The notes under the pieces were generated by a model, which was not told the origin of the DNA, made no database searches, and saw only the letters and a program-made list of their open reading frames with translations. Of a DNA stretch of 64,000 nucleotides, positions 11,561-20,286 are shown in pieces; position 1 is the first letter of the stretch, and each line of letters begins with the position of its first letter. Position numbers and translations under genes: made by a program. The stretch comes from Rubrobacter marinus (GTDB lineage Bacteria; Actinomycetota; Rubrobacteria; Rubrobacterales; Rubrobacteraceae), in NCBI RefSeq assembly GCF_011492965.1, contig NZ_CP045121.1, positions 2,046,001 to 2,110,000 of the forward strand. Reading direction: 5' to 3'.

Positions 11561-12478
11561 ATGAAGCTAGCCTTCGCCGGCACCCCGAGCTTCGCCGCGA
11601 CGATCCTGCGGGGCCTCCTGGGCTCCGAGCACGAGGTCGGGCTCGTGATCTCCCAGCCCGACCGGCCCCGGGGCCGGGGCCGGAAGGTCACCCGTAGCCC
11701 CGTCGCGGAGCTCGCCACCGAGGCGGGGCTCTCGCTGGCTCAGCCCGCCCGCATCGGCGAGGCGGCCGGGGAGATCTCCGCCCACGACGCCCTCGTCGTC
11801 GCCGCCTACGGCCAGATTCTGCGCGCCGATACCATCTACGCGGCCCCCTCGGGGCCTGGAACGTCCACGCCTCCCTGCTCCCCCGCTACCGCGGCGCCGC
11901 CCTATCGAGCGCGCCATCATGGCGGGGAGGGGGAGACCGGCGTCTCCTTGATGCGCATGGACGAGGGCCTCGACACCGGCCCCTTCGCCCTACAACTCAG
12001 GACGCCCATCCCGCCCGACATGACCGGGGGCGAGCTCACCGCCGCGCTCGCGGAGCTTGGAGCTAAAGCTGTGGTAGAGGGTATGTCTAGCCTCGCCAAA
12101 AAAATGCTAACCCTCACCGAACAGGATAACGATCTGGCCACCTACGCACCTAAACTCGGGGATGAGGAGAGGGTGATACGGTGGGGTGAGCCGGTCGAAA
12201 GGGTGCACGATCGGGTCCGTGCTCTTACACCACATATAGGAGCACGCGCCTATCATCCGGATCTGTCCGGTCCGATCAAGGTGCTGCGCGCCAGGATCTC
12301 CGAGAAAAACGTTCGAAGAGGAGTCCCGGGAACTATTTTACCTGCAAAGGAGCACATTCTGGTGGCGTGCGGCGAGGGAGTGTTGGAGGTTCTGGAGCTT
12401 CAAGCGCCGGGCTCGAAGATGCTCTCGGCACCGGATTTCTTGCGTGGAAGGCGGTTGGAGGGCACTTTTTCGTCCTGA
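11561..12478 (+). CDS. fmt: Methionyl-tRNA formyltransferase
   Basis: Formylates initiator Met-tRNA using formyl-THF. The N-terminal Rossmann half reads LAFAGTPSFAA and DALVVAAYGQIL. The catalytic stretch expected as [24 protein letters not shown] is out of frame between about 11852 and 11930, where three single-base losses return the frame, leaving a nominally open 305-residue product. The C-terminal tRNA-binding domain starts near residue 205. From about 12060 on, codon use drops sharply in GC compared with the first half and its neighbours. Confidence 0.88.
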   Translation: MKLAFAGTPSFAATILRGLLGSEHEVGLVISQPDRPRGRGRKVTRSPVAELATEAGLSLAQPARIGEAAGEISAHDALVVAAYGQILRADTIYAAPSGPGTSTPPCSPATAAPPYRARHHGGEGETGVSLMRMDEGLDTGPFALQLRTPIPPDMTGGELTAALAELGAKAVVEGMSSLAKKMLTLTEQDNDLATYAPKLGDEERVIRWGEPVERVHDRVRALTPHIGARAYHPDLSGPIKVLRARISEKNVRRGVPGTILPAKEHILVACGEGVLEVLELQAPGSKMLSAPDFLRGRRLEGTFSS

Positions 12479-12483
12479 GTGGG

Positions 12484-12497
12484 CACTACCTGTAGTG
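12484..12497. repeat. Short perfect inverted repeat after fmt
   Basis: CACTAC and GTAGTG flank a two-base centre. A second pair of arms, CTCGCGC and GCGCGAG, lies at about 12503-12509 and 12534-12540. No T-run follows. This may be the fmt transcript end, but support is weak. Confidence 0.35.
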
Positions 12498-12553
12498 GGT
12501 AGTCTCGCGCATTCACTCACCATGTAGAGATAAGCGCGAGCCCTATGCCACGA

Positions 12554-12562
12554 TGCTAGAAT
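12554..12562 (+). promoter_or_regulatory. Extended -10 promoter before the acetyltransferase/pilus block
   Basis: TGCTAGAAT matches TGn plus a near-consensus -10. It ends seven bases before ATG 12570, so the predicted transcript start falls on or next to that ATG (leaderless). It would drive the NeuD-like gene and perhaps the pilus genes behind it. Confidence 0.65.
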
Positions 12563-12569
12563 GCCACGC

Positions 12570-13260
12570 ATGGGCCACCCAACCGTGTCGGAGAGGAGAC
12601 CGAGATAACCGAGCCCGGGGCAAGTACTGGCATACCTCAACCGCAAGTTCAGGTTCAAGAAATCGGCCTCGACGACGGTGTCAGGGTAGCGATCGTCGGG
12701 GCCGGCGGTTATGGGCGACTGGCGCTGGATGTCCTGGTAGCTTCGGGTTTTTCGTCGCTCGTGATCGGCTTCTACGACGACGCTCACGCTGCGCTTCCGG
12801 CTCACGTTCGGGGTTTTCCGGTGCTCGGGGACGTGGGGATGTTGAAGAGCATGCTCTCCGTCGAGGAGGTACACGTCATCGTGGCCGTGACGGACAACGC
12901 GGCGCGGTTGAGGATAGCCAACTCCGTGCGCGGGTTGGGGGCGAGCTTCTTCACGGCCATACACCCGATGGCGTACGTCTCGTCGGAGGCGACGCTCGGG
13001 GACGGCACGGTCGTCACGGCGGGCGCGGTCTTGCACCCGGACTCTTCGGTGGGGAGCCACTGTTACGTGGGCCGGGGCCGTCGTGGATCGGGACGCGATG
13101 GTCGGGCCGGGTCGTGGCTCGCGTCCGGGGCGGTCGTGGGTCCGGCGGCGCGGGTCGGGGTGCGGGCCGTGATCGGGCAGAACGCGAGCGTGGGGCGCAG
13201 GGCGGTCGTGGAGGAGGACGTCCAGGTCCCCCGCTGCGGGCGGTGGAGGCCGACGCGTGA
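12570..13260 (+). CDS. NeuD/PglD-type sugar O-acyltransferase (frameshifted)
   Basis: The N-terminal part is a Rossmann-like sugar-nucleotide domain (VAIVGAGGYGRLALDVL, IGFYDD, GFPVLGDVGML). It is followed by left-handed beta-helix hexapeptide repeats (IHPMAYVSSEATLGDGTVVTAG, LHPDSSVGSHCYV, GAVVG, VIGQNASVG). Relatives acetylate amino-sugars of surface glycans or glycoproteins. No in-frame start exists for the main frame, so a base is missing near 12600, and further breaks lie near 13070-13110 and 13226. The TGA at 13258 overlaps the prepilin peptidase start. The neighbourhood suggests pilin or surface-glycan modification, which is inference. Confidence 0.75.
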
Positions 13261-14013
13261 TCGTGGTCGTCGCCGTGCTCTTCGGGCTGGTGGTGGGGAG
13301 CTTCCTCAACGTCGTGATACACCGCGTCCCCCTGCGCCAGTCCATCGCCTGGCCGGGCTCGCAGTGCCCGCGGTGCGGCGCTCCCATAAAGAGCTTCGAC
13401 AACGTGCCGCTCCTCTCGTACCTGTTGCTCCGGGGGAAGTGCCGCAACTGCGGGGCGCGCATCTCGCCGCGCTACCCGCTCGTCGAGGGGCTCACCGGGC
13501 TCCTGTTCGGGGTTGCGGCCTACCGCTACGGGCTCTCGCTGGAGCTCGTCTCCGCGCTCGTCCTGATCGGGGTGCTCGTCGCGCTCGCCGGGACGGACCT
13601 CGAGTACAGGTTGCTGCCCAACGCGATCGTCTTCCCGGCGACGGCCGTGGGGCTCGTGCTCTCCATAGCGCTGGAGCCGTCGCGCTGGTGGGTGTACGTC
13701 GTCTCCACGATCGGGGTGGCGGGGGCGCTCTTCGCGCTCGCCATCGCGCGTCCCGGCGGCATGGGGATGGGGGACGTGAAGATGGGGGGATGCTCGGGCC
13801 TTTCTCGGGCTCTACGCCCTGTTGGCCGTCTTTCTCGGGGCGCTGCTCGGGCGGTCGTCGCCGGGGTCCTCATGGCGACGGGGAAGATGGGGCGGAGGAC
13901 CGCGCTGCCGTTCGGGTGTTCCTCGCGGTGGCGGGGTCCTCGTGTCCTTTGTGGGGTCCGAGATCTGGGGCTCCTACAGCGAACTCTTTCTAGCCCTGAT
14001 CGGGGAGGTGTAG
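13257..14013 (+). CDS. pilD: Prepilin peptidase/N-methyltransferase (frameshifted)
   Basis: An inner-membrane aspartic protease that cleaves prepilin leader peptides. It shows GSFLNVVIHRVP, the two Cys pairs CPRCGAPI and CRNCGARIS of the methyltransferase domain, the first catalytic Asp in TDLEYRLLPN and the second in GMGMGDVKMGG. Several membrane helices follow. The frame breaks near 13790, 13815-13850 and 13915; the true C-terminus (ending LFLALIGEV) is read in another frame and stops at 14013. It starts with a GTG overlapping the acetyltransferase stop and lies four bases before pilM. Confidence 0.85.
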
Positions 14014-14017
14014 GGGG

Positions 14018-15115
14018 ATGGGACGTTTCAGGCCGCAGGCCGTGGGGCTGGACATAGACCGCGGGCGATAAAGGCGGTGCAGATCTCGCAGTCCGGCGGC
14101 GGCTACACGCTGCAGCACGTCGGGTACCGGAAGCTTCCCGCAGGCGCCGTCGCGGACGGGGAGGTCGCCGACCACGACCTGCTCGCCGCGGAGCTCAAGG
14201 AGTTCTGGGGCTCGCACTCGTTCAAGGGCAAGAACGCCTACCTCGGGGTCGCGAACCAGAAGGTCGTCGTGCGTCTCCTGGACTTTCCCAGGATGAGCCC
14301 GGACGACCTCAAGGGCGCCATAAACTTCGAGGCCCAGGACCACATCCCCATGCCGGTCGACGAGGCGATCCTCGATTACGTCGTGCTCGGGCCCGCGGGG
14401 GAGGGCTCCGACCTCGACCGCATCCTGATCGTGGCGGCGCAGAAGGACATGATCGGGCGCTTCGCCTCCGTGATGCGGACGGCCGGGCTGAGGCCGCAGG
14501 GGGTGGACGTGAAGGCCCTCTCGCTCGTCCGCTCGACGCTGCCCAACGCCCTCTTCGACGACGAGGGGCGATCCTGCTGCTCGACGTCGCCACGGAGATA
14601 ACGAACCTCGTGGTCGCGCAGGGGGGCACCCCGACGCTGACGCGCTTCATCCCCGGGGCTCGGGCTACCTCGCCCAGGTCGTCTCCGAGGTCGCCGACGT
14701 GCCCGAGGAAGAGGCCGAGCGCCAGCTTATGAACCCGAAGGTCAGGATCGGGCCGGAGGCGATGGACGACGACGGCGCGGGCGGGGACGACGACTTCGAC
14801 CCGGCGCTGATGTACGACGTCAGGCGGGGGCTCGAGGACGCGGTCCAGGCGCTCGCCGAGGACGTGCAGCGTTCGATCGAGTACCACTACTCGCAGCCCG
14901 GCTCGCGGGAGGTGGCGCAGGTCTTCGTCTCGGGCGAGGGCGCGCTGGTGAACGGTCTCGACGCCTACCTCGGGGAGCTGCTCGGCATCCCGACGCGGCG
15001 CGGCGCGCCGTTTCAGAAGCTCGCCGGGAACAAGTCCAACGTGCCGGACGAGCAGCTCAGGGTCATGGAGCCCGTCCTCGCCGTCTCCCTGGGGCTCGCC
15101 CTGGAGGAGGCGTGA
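14018..15115 (+). CDS. pilM: Type IV pilus assembly protein PilM (frameshifted)
   Basis: PilM is the cytoplasmic actin-like ATPase that binds the PilN N-terminus. Seen here are GLDIDRG at the start, then VVVRLLDFPRM, INFEAQDHIPMPVDEAILDY, ILIVAAQKDMI, LLLDVATEITNLVV (out of frame) and VFVSGEGALVNGLDAYLGELLG near the end. One G is missing near 14065, 14568 and 14656. The ATG at 14018 follows a GGGGG ribosome site. pilN follows after 25 bases. Confidence 0.87.
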
Positions 15116-15140
15116 GCCAGACGAAGCGTAGGGTTGCGCC

Positions 15141-15914
15141 GTGAGGCGGATCAACCTTCTCCCGGCCGACGAGCGGCGTGGCCGCCGGCCGGGCCTACCG
15201 TCGGCGTCGAGGGGCGGCATCATCGGCGCGCTACTGATCGCCGGGGCGCTCCTCGTGCTCGTGATGATCGGGCTGTACCTTCTGTACTTTATCCGCCTCG
15301 GGAGCGAGCAGGACCGCATCGCCGCCGTCGACGGGGACATCGCCCAGCAGCAGGCGCGCATCCAGGAGCTGGAGCCCTACGCGGACCTGCAGGCCCGCCT
15401 CGACGCGAAGAAGCCCATCGCCGACGGCATCTACCGGACGCGGTTCCCGTGGGACGAGTTCTTGCAGGGGCTCGCGTTCGTGATCCCGGACGCCACGGCG
15501 CTCGACAGCTTCGTGGGCCAGGCGACCCCGGTCAACATCCAGACGCCGCCGGTCGAGCCGCCCAACGTGCAGAACCTCGAGCCGCCGGGGGCCATCACCT
15601 TCACGGGCGTGGCCGAGCCCGAGTACCAGAACGTCTCGGACTTCATGGTGCGGATGAACAACCTGCGCTTCCTGGCGAACACGCGGCTCACCACCGCCGA
15701 GCTCGACCGGGAGACCTTCGCGAGCGAGGCGATCACCTTCGAGGTCGCCGCCGAGCTTGTCACGCGCGTCGGGGACGACGGCAACGAGGTGCGCCTGGAG
15801 GACGGCGAGCCCGACGAGGGCGAGGACGACACCGGGGCGCCGATCGAAGACCAGCAGGCGAGCCGCGCCGGCCGCGACGACTTCTCGGAGGTGGAGTACC
15901 AGTATGGACCGTAA
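15141..15914 (+). CDS. pilN: Type IV pilus assembly protein PilN
   Basis: The 257-residue bitopic protein begins MRRINLLPADERRG, the PilM-binding motif of PilN. It then has one membrane helix at about residues 27-52, a coiled-coil stretch (EQDRIAAVDGDIAQQQARIQELE), a ferredoxin-like periplasmic-side domain and an acidic tail. GTG start. The pilO ATG lies inside its last codons, so the two are coupled and probably heterodimerise. Confidence 0.88.
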   Translation: MRRINLLPADERRGRRPGLPSASRGGIIGALLIAGALLVLVMIGLYLLYFIRLGSEQDRIAAVDGDIAQQQARIQELEPYADLQARLDAKKPIADGIYRTRFPWDEFLQGLAFVIPDATALDSFVGQATPVNIQTPPVEPPNVQNLEPPGAITFTGVAEPEYQNVSDFMVRMNNLRFLANTRLTTAELDRETFASEAITFEVAAELVTRVGDDGNEVRLEDGEPDEGEDDTGAPIEDQQASRAGRDDFSEVEYQYGP

Positions 15915-16611
15915 CGACCGGAACATCCTGATATTCGGGCTCCTGATCCTGCTGCTCCTCGCGGTCGGCTACTACTTCTTGCTCTTCAGCCCGCTGCGCC
16001 AGCAGTACCTCGCCGCCTACGAAGAGCGGACCCAGAAGGAGCAGCAACGCGCCCAGCTCGAGCAGAGCGTCGCCGAGCTCGAGAACGTCCGGCGCAACGC
16101 CCCGCAGATCGAGCGGAACATCCTCGAGTACTCCAAACGCCTCCCCGAGCAGGAGGAGATCCCGACCCTCATCGTCCAGATCGAGCAGATCGCCGAGGGG
16201 GCGGGCGCGACCCAGCTCCTGATCACGCCGGAAGACCCCGGCGCGGCGGGCGGAGGGACGGCGGGGGGAGACGCCGCCGCCGCGCCGGCCGATGGTGACT
16301 TCTCGCGCATACCCATTACAATGTCTTTTGAAGGGACGTACCTCGAAATGCAGGACTTTCTGTTCCGGCTCAAGAACCTGAGCCGCCTCGTGACGGTCAA
16401 CGAGGTGACCTTCGAGGAGCTCGAGGAGGAGGGGGGCAGCACCACGGTGGCAGGGGCGGAGGAGATCCTGACGGTCGAGATCCTGGCGGAGACCTACGTG
16501 CAGCCCGCGAGCGGCAGCGCGAGCCCGGACGCCCCCGCCGCCCCCGGCGGTCCTACCGGCGGTACGACGGCGGCACAGGGCGGCACGACGGCCGCCGGGG
16601 GGACCACCTAA
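15904..16611 (+). CDS. pilO: Type IV pilus assembly protein PilO
   Basis: The 235-residue protein has a membrane helix at residues 8-28 and a coiled coil (about 35-75). A globular domain follows (ITMSFEGTYLEMQDFLFRLKNLSRLVTV is the usual PilO fold signature), then a Pro/Gly/Ala/Thr-rich tail. It partners PilN in the pilus alignment complex. ATG 15904 overlaps the pilN end by 11 bases; the next gene starts two bases after its stop. Confidence 0.87.
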   Translation: MDRNDRNILIFGLLILLLLAVGYYFLLFSPLRQQYLAAYEERTQKEQQRAQLEQSVAELENVRRNAPQIERNILEYSKRLPEQEEIPTLIVQIEQIAEGAGATQLLITPEDPGAAGGGTAGGDAAAAPADGDFSRIPITMSFEGTYLEMQDFLFRLKNLSRLVTVNEVTFEELEEEGGSTTVAGAEEILTVEILAETYVQPASGSASPDAPAAPGGPTGGTTAAQGGTTAAGGTT

Positions 16612-16612
16612 G

Positions 16613-17320
16613 ATGGTCCGCCGCCTCCAGCTTATGGAGCCCGAGCGCCGGAGCTTCGGCTCCCGCGTGGCCGAGGCGATCGGCGGCCTGCGCGACGGCC
16701 TGCTCCGGGACAACAAGGTGCTGCCGCCCGTACTCGCGGCGCTGGCGCTCATCATCTTCGCCTGGCTGCTCGCGGGCGTCATCATCGGGGACCCGAGCGA
16801 GGAGGATCGCGTCGCCCGCCAGGCCGCGCAGCCCTCGGTCGCGCAGGCGCCGGAGGACGGCGCCGGCTCCGGTACCCCGGCCCCGGGCGTGGAGAACCGC
16901 GACAACGAGGCCCTCGACGTCTTCGAGAGCAAGGACCCGTTCCGCGAGCTTATCCCCCCGCCGACGCGGGCGGCGGCGACACCACCGGCAGCGACACGGG
17001 CACGAGCCCTCCGGTCGACGACGGCACGGGGAGCGGGACGGGCTCCGACCCCGGCACGGGGACCGGGGACGGCACCGACTCCGGCTCGGGACGGGCTCCG
17101 ACGGCGGAGACGACTTCCTGGATCAGACGTCGCCCGGCGATTCGGGCTTCGACGACGGCTCCGGCAACGGTAACGGCGGGAACGGGGCGGCGGCAACGGG
17201 GGCGGTTCCGGCAACGGCGGCTCCGGCGGAGGCTCCGGCAACGGTGGCGGTTCCGGTCAGTACGACGACGGGGACGGGAACGGGAACCTCTTCGACAGCG
17301 GCGGCGGGCTAGGCCGGTAG
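16613..17320 (+). CDS. Membrane protein with KDPFREL motif and Gly/Ser/Asp-rich tail, pilus block (frameshifted)
   Basis: Not matched to a named family. The N-terminal ~45 residues are cytoplasmic and basic, one membrane helix follows (VLAALALIIFAWLLAGVII), and then an acidic linker leads to DVFESKDPFRELIPP. That motif resembles the KDPFR element of PilP/GspC-type alignment proteins. After about 16975 the frame shifts several times; the reconstructed tail is low-complexity Gly, Ser, Asp, Thr and Asn ending GGGLGR at TAG 17318. The two-base gap from pilO makes a pilus role likely. Where PilP would stand in other operons, this may be its monoderm counterpart. Confidence 0.6.
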
Positions 17321-17361
17321 CGAGCCTCGGGAGGGGTTTCGCCGGGGCTTACGGGACGGTC

Positions 17362-17400
17362 GTTCGCGCGGGGTGTTCGTGCGGGGTGTTCGTGCGGGGG
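17362..17400. repeat. Three tandem 13-bp repeats upstream of aroC
   Basis: The unit GTTCGTGCGGGGT occurs three times head to tail, with one base changed in the first copy and one in the last. It ends nine bases before a TATATT hexamer. It could bind a regulator or be slippage; function unknown. Confidence 0.5.
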
Positions 17401-17409
17401 TCGAGGGTT

Positions 17410-17415
17410 TATATT
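17410..17415 (+). promoter_or_regulatory. Possible -10 element for aroC
   Basis: TATATT is an AT-rich hexamer in the 167-base gap between the pilus block and aroC. Spacing to ATG 17488 leaves a leader of about 65 bases. No clear -35 is seen. Confidence 0.45.
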
Positions 17416-17487
17416 AGCCGGACGGCCCGAGAGGACGACGGTCGCCTTGTTCGTTAGGTCTCATAAGAGAGGGAGTGTGCGGGGAAG

Positions 17488-18669
17488 ATGAGGTTCGATT
17501 TTTCCACGGCGGGGGAGTCGCATGGGCCCGGCGAGGTCGCGTTGGTACACGGGGTTCCCGCGGGCCTCGGGCTCGTCGCGGGGGACGTGAACCGGGACCT
17601 CGCGCGCAGGCAGAGGGGCTACGGCCGGGGCGGCCGGCAGAAGATAGAGAAGGACGAGATCGAGTTTCTCGGCGGGGTGCGCCACGGCTACACCCTGGGC
17701 TCGCCCATAGCGATGCTCGTCCGGAACAAGGACTACGCAAACTGGGAAGACCGGATGAGCCCGGAGCCGCCCGAGAAGGAGCCCAAGAAGGTCACGCTCC
17801 CGAGGCCCGGCCACGCCGACCTCCCGGGGATGCAGAAGTACCACTTCGACGACCTGAGGAACGTCCTGGAGCGCTCCAGCGCCCGGGAGACCACCGCCCG
17901 CGTCGCCGCCGGCGGCATAGCGCGCAAGCTCCTCGCCGAGTTCGGCGTCGAGATCAACAGCGCGGTCTACCGGATCGGGGCGGTCGCGATGGACAAGGAG
18001 GCCGCCGCGCTGGCGGCCGGGAAGGCCGACGAGTCCGAGGTCCGCTGCCCGGACCCGGAGGTCACCGAGAAGATGAAGGCCGAGATCGACGCGGCCCGCT
18101 ACGCCCGCGACGCCCTGGGCGGCGAGTTCGTCGTCGTCGCCGAGGGCGTCCCGCCGGGGCTCGGCTCCTACGTGGACTGGCGCGACAAGCTCGACGCGAG
18201 GCTCGCGCACGCCGTCATGTCCATCAACGCCATGAAGGGCGTCGAGGTCGGGATGGGCTTCGGGGTGGCGAGCCGGAGGAGCAGCGAGGTTCAGGACGAG
18301 ATCCTGCTGGAGAACGGCGAGCTGGTCCGTTCGTCCAACCGCGCCGGCGGCCTGGAGGGCGGCATGACGAACGGCGAGCCCGTCGTCGTCTCCGCCGCGA
18401 TGAAGCCGATCTCGACGATCGCGAAGGCCCTGCGGACGGTCGACCTCTCGACCTACGAGCCCGCCCGCGCCTTCAAGGAGAGGGCCGACTCCTGCGCGGT
18501 CATGGCCGCCGCGGTGGTCGGGGAGTCGATGGTGGCGATCGTGCTGGCCGACGCCATGCTGGAGAAGTTCGGCGGCGACAACATGACCGACCTGCGCGCC
18601 GCCTACGAGGCCTACACGGGCCGCCTGCGCGACGAGGCACGAGCCAAGGGCGCGGGGAACGGCGCATAG
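17488..18669 (+). CDS. aroC: Chorismate synthase
   Basis: Last step of the shikimate pathway: removes phosphate from EPSP to give chorismate, using reduced FMN. The 393-residue intact protein shows the STAGESHGP start, RRQRGYGRGGR, the SSARETTARVAAG signature, NRAGGLEGGMTNG and RADSCAV. It starts the aroC-aroK-aroB-aroQ run; aroA lies 37 kb downstream. Confidence 0.96.
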   Translation: MRFDFSTAGESHGPGEVALVHGVPAGLGLVAGDVNRDLARRQRGYGRGGRQKIEKDEIEFLGGVRHGYTLGSPIAMLVRNKDYANWEDRMSPEPPEKEPKKVTLPRPGHADLPGMQKYHFDDLRNVLERSSARETTARVAAGGIARKLLAEFGVEINSAVYRIGAVAMDKEAAALAAGKADESEVRCPDPEVTEKMKAEIDAARYARDALGGEFVVVAEGVPPGLGSYVDWRDKLDARLAHAVMSINAMKGVEVGMGFGVASRRSSEVQDEILLENGELVRSSNRAGGLEGGMTNGEPVVVSAAMKPISTIAKALRTVDLSTYEPARAFKERADSCAVMAAAVVGESMVAIVLADAMLEKFGGDNMTDLRAAYEAYTGRLRDEARAKGAGNGA

Positions 18670-18673
18670 CCGC

Positions 18674-19183
18674 GTGCGGGGGCCGCTCGCCTTGGTCGGC
18701 TACATGGGTAGCGGCAAGACCACGGTCGGCCGCGTCGTCGCGAGGGACCTCGAGTGGGACTTCGTCGACCTCGACGCGGCGATCGCCGAGCGGGCCGGGC
18801 TCTCGATACCGGAGATCTTCGCCGAGGCCGGCGAGCCCCGCTTCCGCGAGCTGGAGCGCCTCGAGCTCTCCCGCGCCCTGGGCGGCCCCCGCGAGAGGGT
18901 GGTCTCCTGCGGCGGCGGCGTCGTGATCGACCCGCGCAACCGCGCCCTGCTGCAAGGGGTCCCGACGGTCTTTCTGTGGGAGGACGCCGACGTCCTCTAC
19001 CGCAGGACGCGAGGGCCGAACCGTCCACTCAGGGGCACGAGCTTCGAGGACTTCTCCCGACGCTACGCCGAGCGCCTGCCGTACTACCTGGAGGTCGCCT
19101 CCCTGCACCTCGAGCCCGGCGACCGCCCCCCCCGCCGCGTCGCCGACGAGATCGTCGAGTGGCTCCGGACAGAGGCGGCCTGA
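18674..19183 (+). CDS. aroK: Shikimate kinase
   Basis: Phosphorylates shikimate at the 3-OH. The 169-residue protein has the P-loop GYMGSGKTT (residues 9-17), the shikimate-binding DLD motif (FVDLDAAIAERAG), FRELE and the SCGGGVV loop. GTG start four bases after aroC. aroB starts just after its stop. Confidence 0.95.
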   Translation: MRGPLALVGYMGSGKTTVGRVVARDLEWDFVDLDAAIAERAGLSIPEIFAEAGEPRFRELERLELSRALGGPRERVVSCGGGVVIDPRNRALLQGVPTVFLWEDADVLYRRTRGPNRPLRGTSFEDFSRRYAERLPYYLEVASLHLEPGDRPPRRVADEIVEWLRTEAA

Positions 19184-19185
19184 GG

Positions 19186-20286
19186 GTGCCTCCTGCGGGA
19201 AGCGTAACGGTCGGCACCGGCTCGGCCGCACCCTACGAGGTGCGCGTCGAGTCTGACCTGGATCTCTCCGCCGCCGTCTCGGAGGCGCTGCCGCCGGGAG
19301 CTGCGGCCGTACTCACCGATTCGTCCGTGGGACCGCTCCACGCCGACGCCGTCGTCGGCGCGCTCGCGGGGGCGGGTTGGGAGATCTCGGAGGTCGTAAC
19401 CGTCCCGGCGGGGGAGCCCTCCAAGAGCCTCGCCGTCTACGAGACCGTCCTGCGCCGCCTCGCCGCGGCCGGGCTCTCGCGCGACGGCACGCTCTTCGCC
19501 CTCGGGGGCGGTGTGGTCGGGGACCTCGGGGGCTTCGTCGCGAGCAGCTACATGCGCGGGATCTACCTCGTTCAGCTTCCGACCTCGCTGCTGGCGATGG
19601 TGGACAGCTCCGTGGGCGGCAAGGTCGGCCTGGACCTGCCGGAGGGGAAGAACCTCGTCGGGGCGTTCCTGCAGCCCCGCCTCGTCGCCGCGAACCTCGA
19701 CTGGCTTCTGACGCTCCCCGACCGCGAGCTCTCCCAGGGCCTCGCCGAGGTGGTGAAGATGGGCATCCTCTCTGGCGGCTCGTTCTTCGACGACCTCCAC
19801 GAGTACCTGGGCCCGGCCAGGGAGCGCGACGCCGAGGCCTTGCGGCGCTTGATCCTGCACTCCGTCCGGTACAAGGCCGCCGTGGTCGCCGCGGACGAGA
19901 GGGAGAGGGGTCTCCGCGCCGTCCTGAACTACGGCCACACGGTCGCCCACGGCCTCGAGGCCGCCGCGGGCTACGACCTGCCGCACGGGGAGGCGGTGGC
20001 CGTCGGCATGCTGGCCGCCGCCCGTCTCTCGCACGAGAAGCTCGGGCCCGACCTCGTCGAGGTCCACCGGGACCTCCTTCGGGCGGCCGGCCTCCCGTTG
20101 AGCGTGCCCGCCACGGACGTAGAGGCCGTCCTGAACGCGATGGGCCGCGACAAGAAGCGGCGGAGCTCGGACGGCGAGGGGCGCTACCGCTTCGTCCTCC
20201 TCGAAGGGATCGGGCGCCCCGTCCACGGCGTCCCCGTAACCGCGAGCGAGGCCCGCGCCGCGATCGGGAGCATCCTTGAACGATAG
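19186..20286 (+). CDS. aroB: 3-Dehydroquinate synthase
   Basis: Second shikimate step: cyclises DAHP to dehydroquinate with NAD and a metal. The 366-residue protein carries ALGGGVVGDLGGF, PTSLLAMVDSSVGGKVG, NLVGAF, the metal-site GLAEVVKMG and LNYGHTVAHGLE ... LPHGEAVAVGM. I chose GTG 19186, two bases after the aroK stop, because no Met start fits. Its end overlaps aroQ by 11 bases. Confidence 0.95.
   Translation: MPPAGSVTVGTGSAAPYEVRVESDLDLSAAVSEALPPGAAAVLTDSSVGPLHADAVVGALAGAGWEISEVVTVPAGEPSKSLAVYETVLRRLAAAGLSRDGTLFALGGGVVGDLGGFVASSYMRGIYLVQLPTSLLAMVDSSVGGKVGLDLPEGKNLVGAFLQPRLVAANLDWLLTLPDRELSQGLAEVVKMGILSGGSFFDDLHEYLGPARERDAEALRRLILHSVRYKAAVVAADERERGLRAVLNYGHTVAHGLEAAAGYDLPHGEAVAVGMLAAARLSHEKLGPDLVEVHRDLLRAAGLPLSVPATDVEAVLNAMGRDKKRRSSDGEGRYRFVLLEGIGRPVHGVPVTASEARAAIGSILER

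Noticed and set aside
17362-17400. CRISPR-like repeat array
   Set aside because: Only three adjacent 13-bp units and no spacers; no cas genes in the window.
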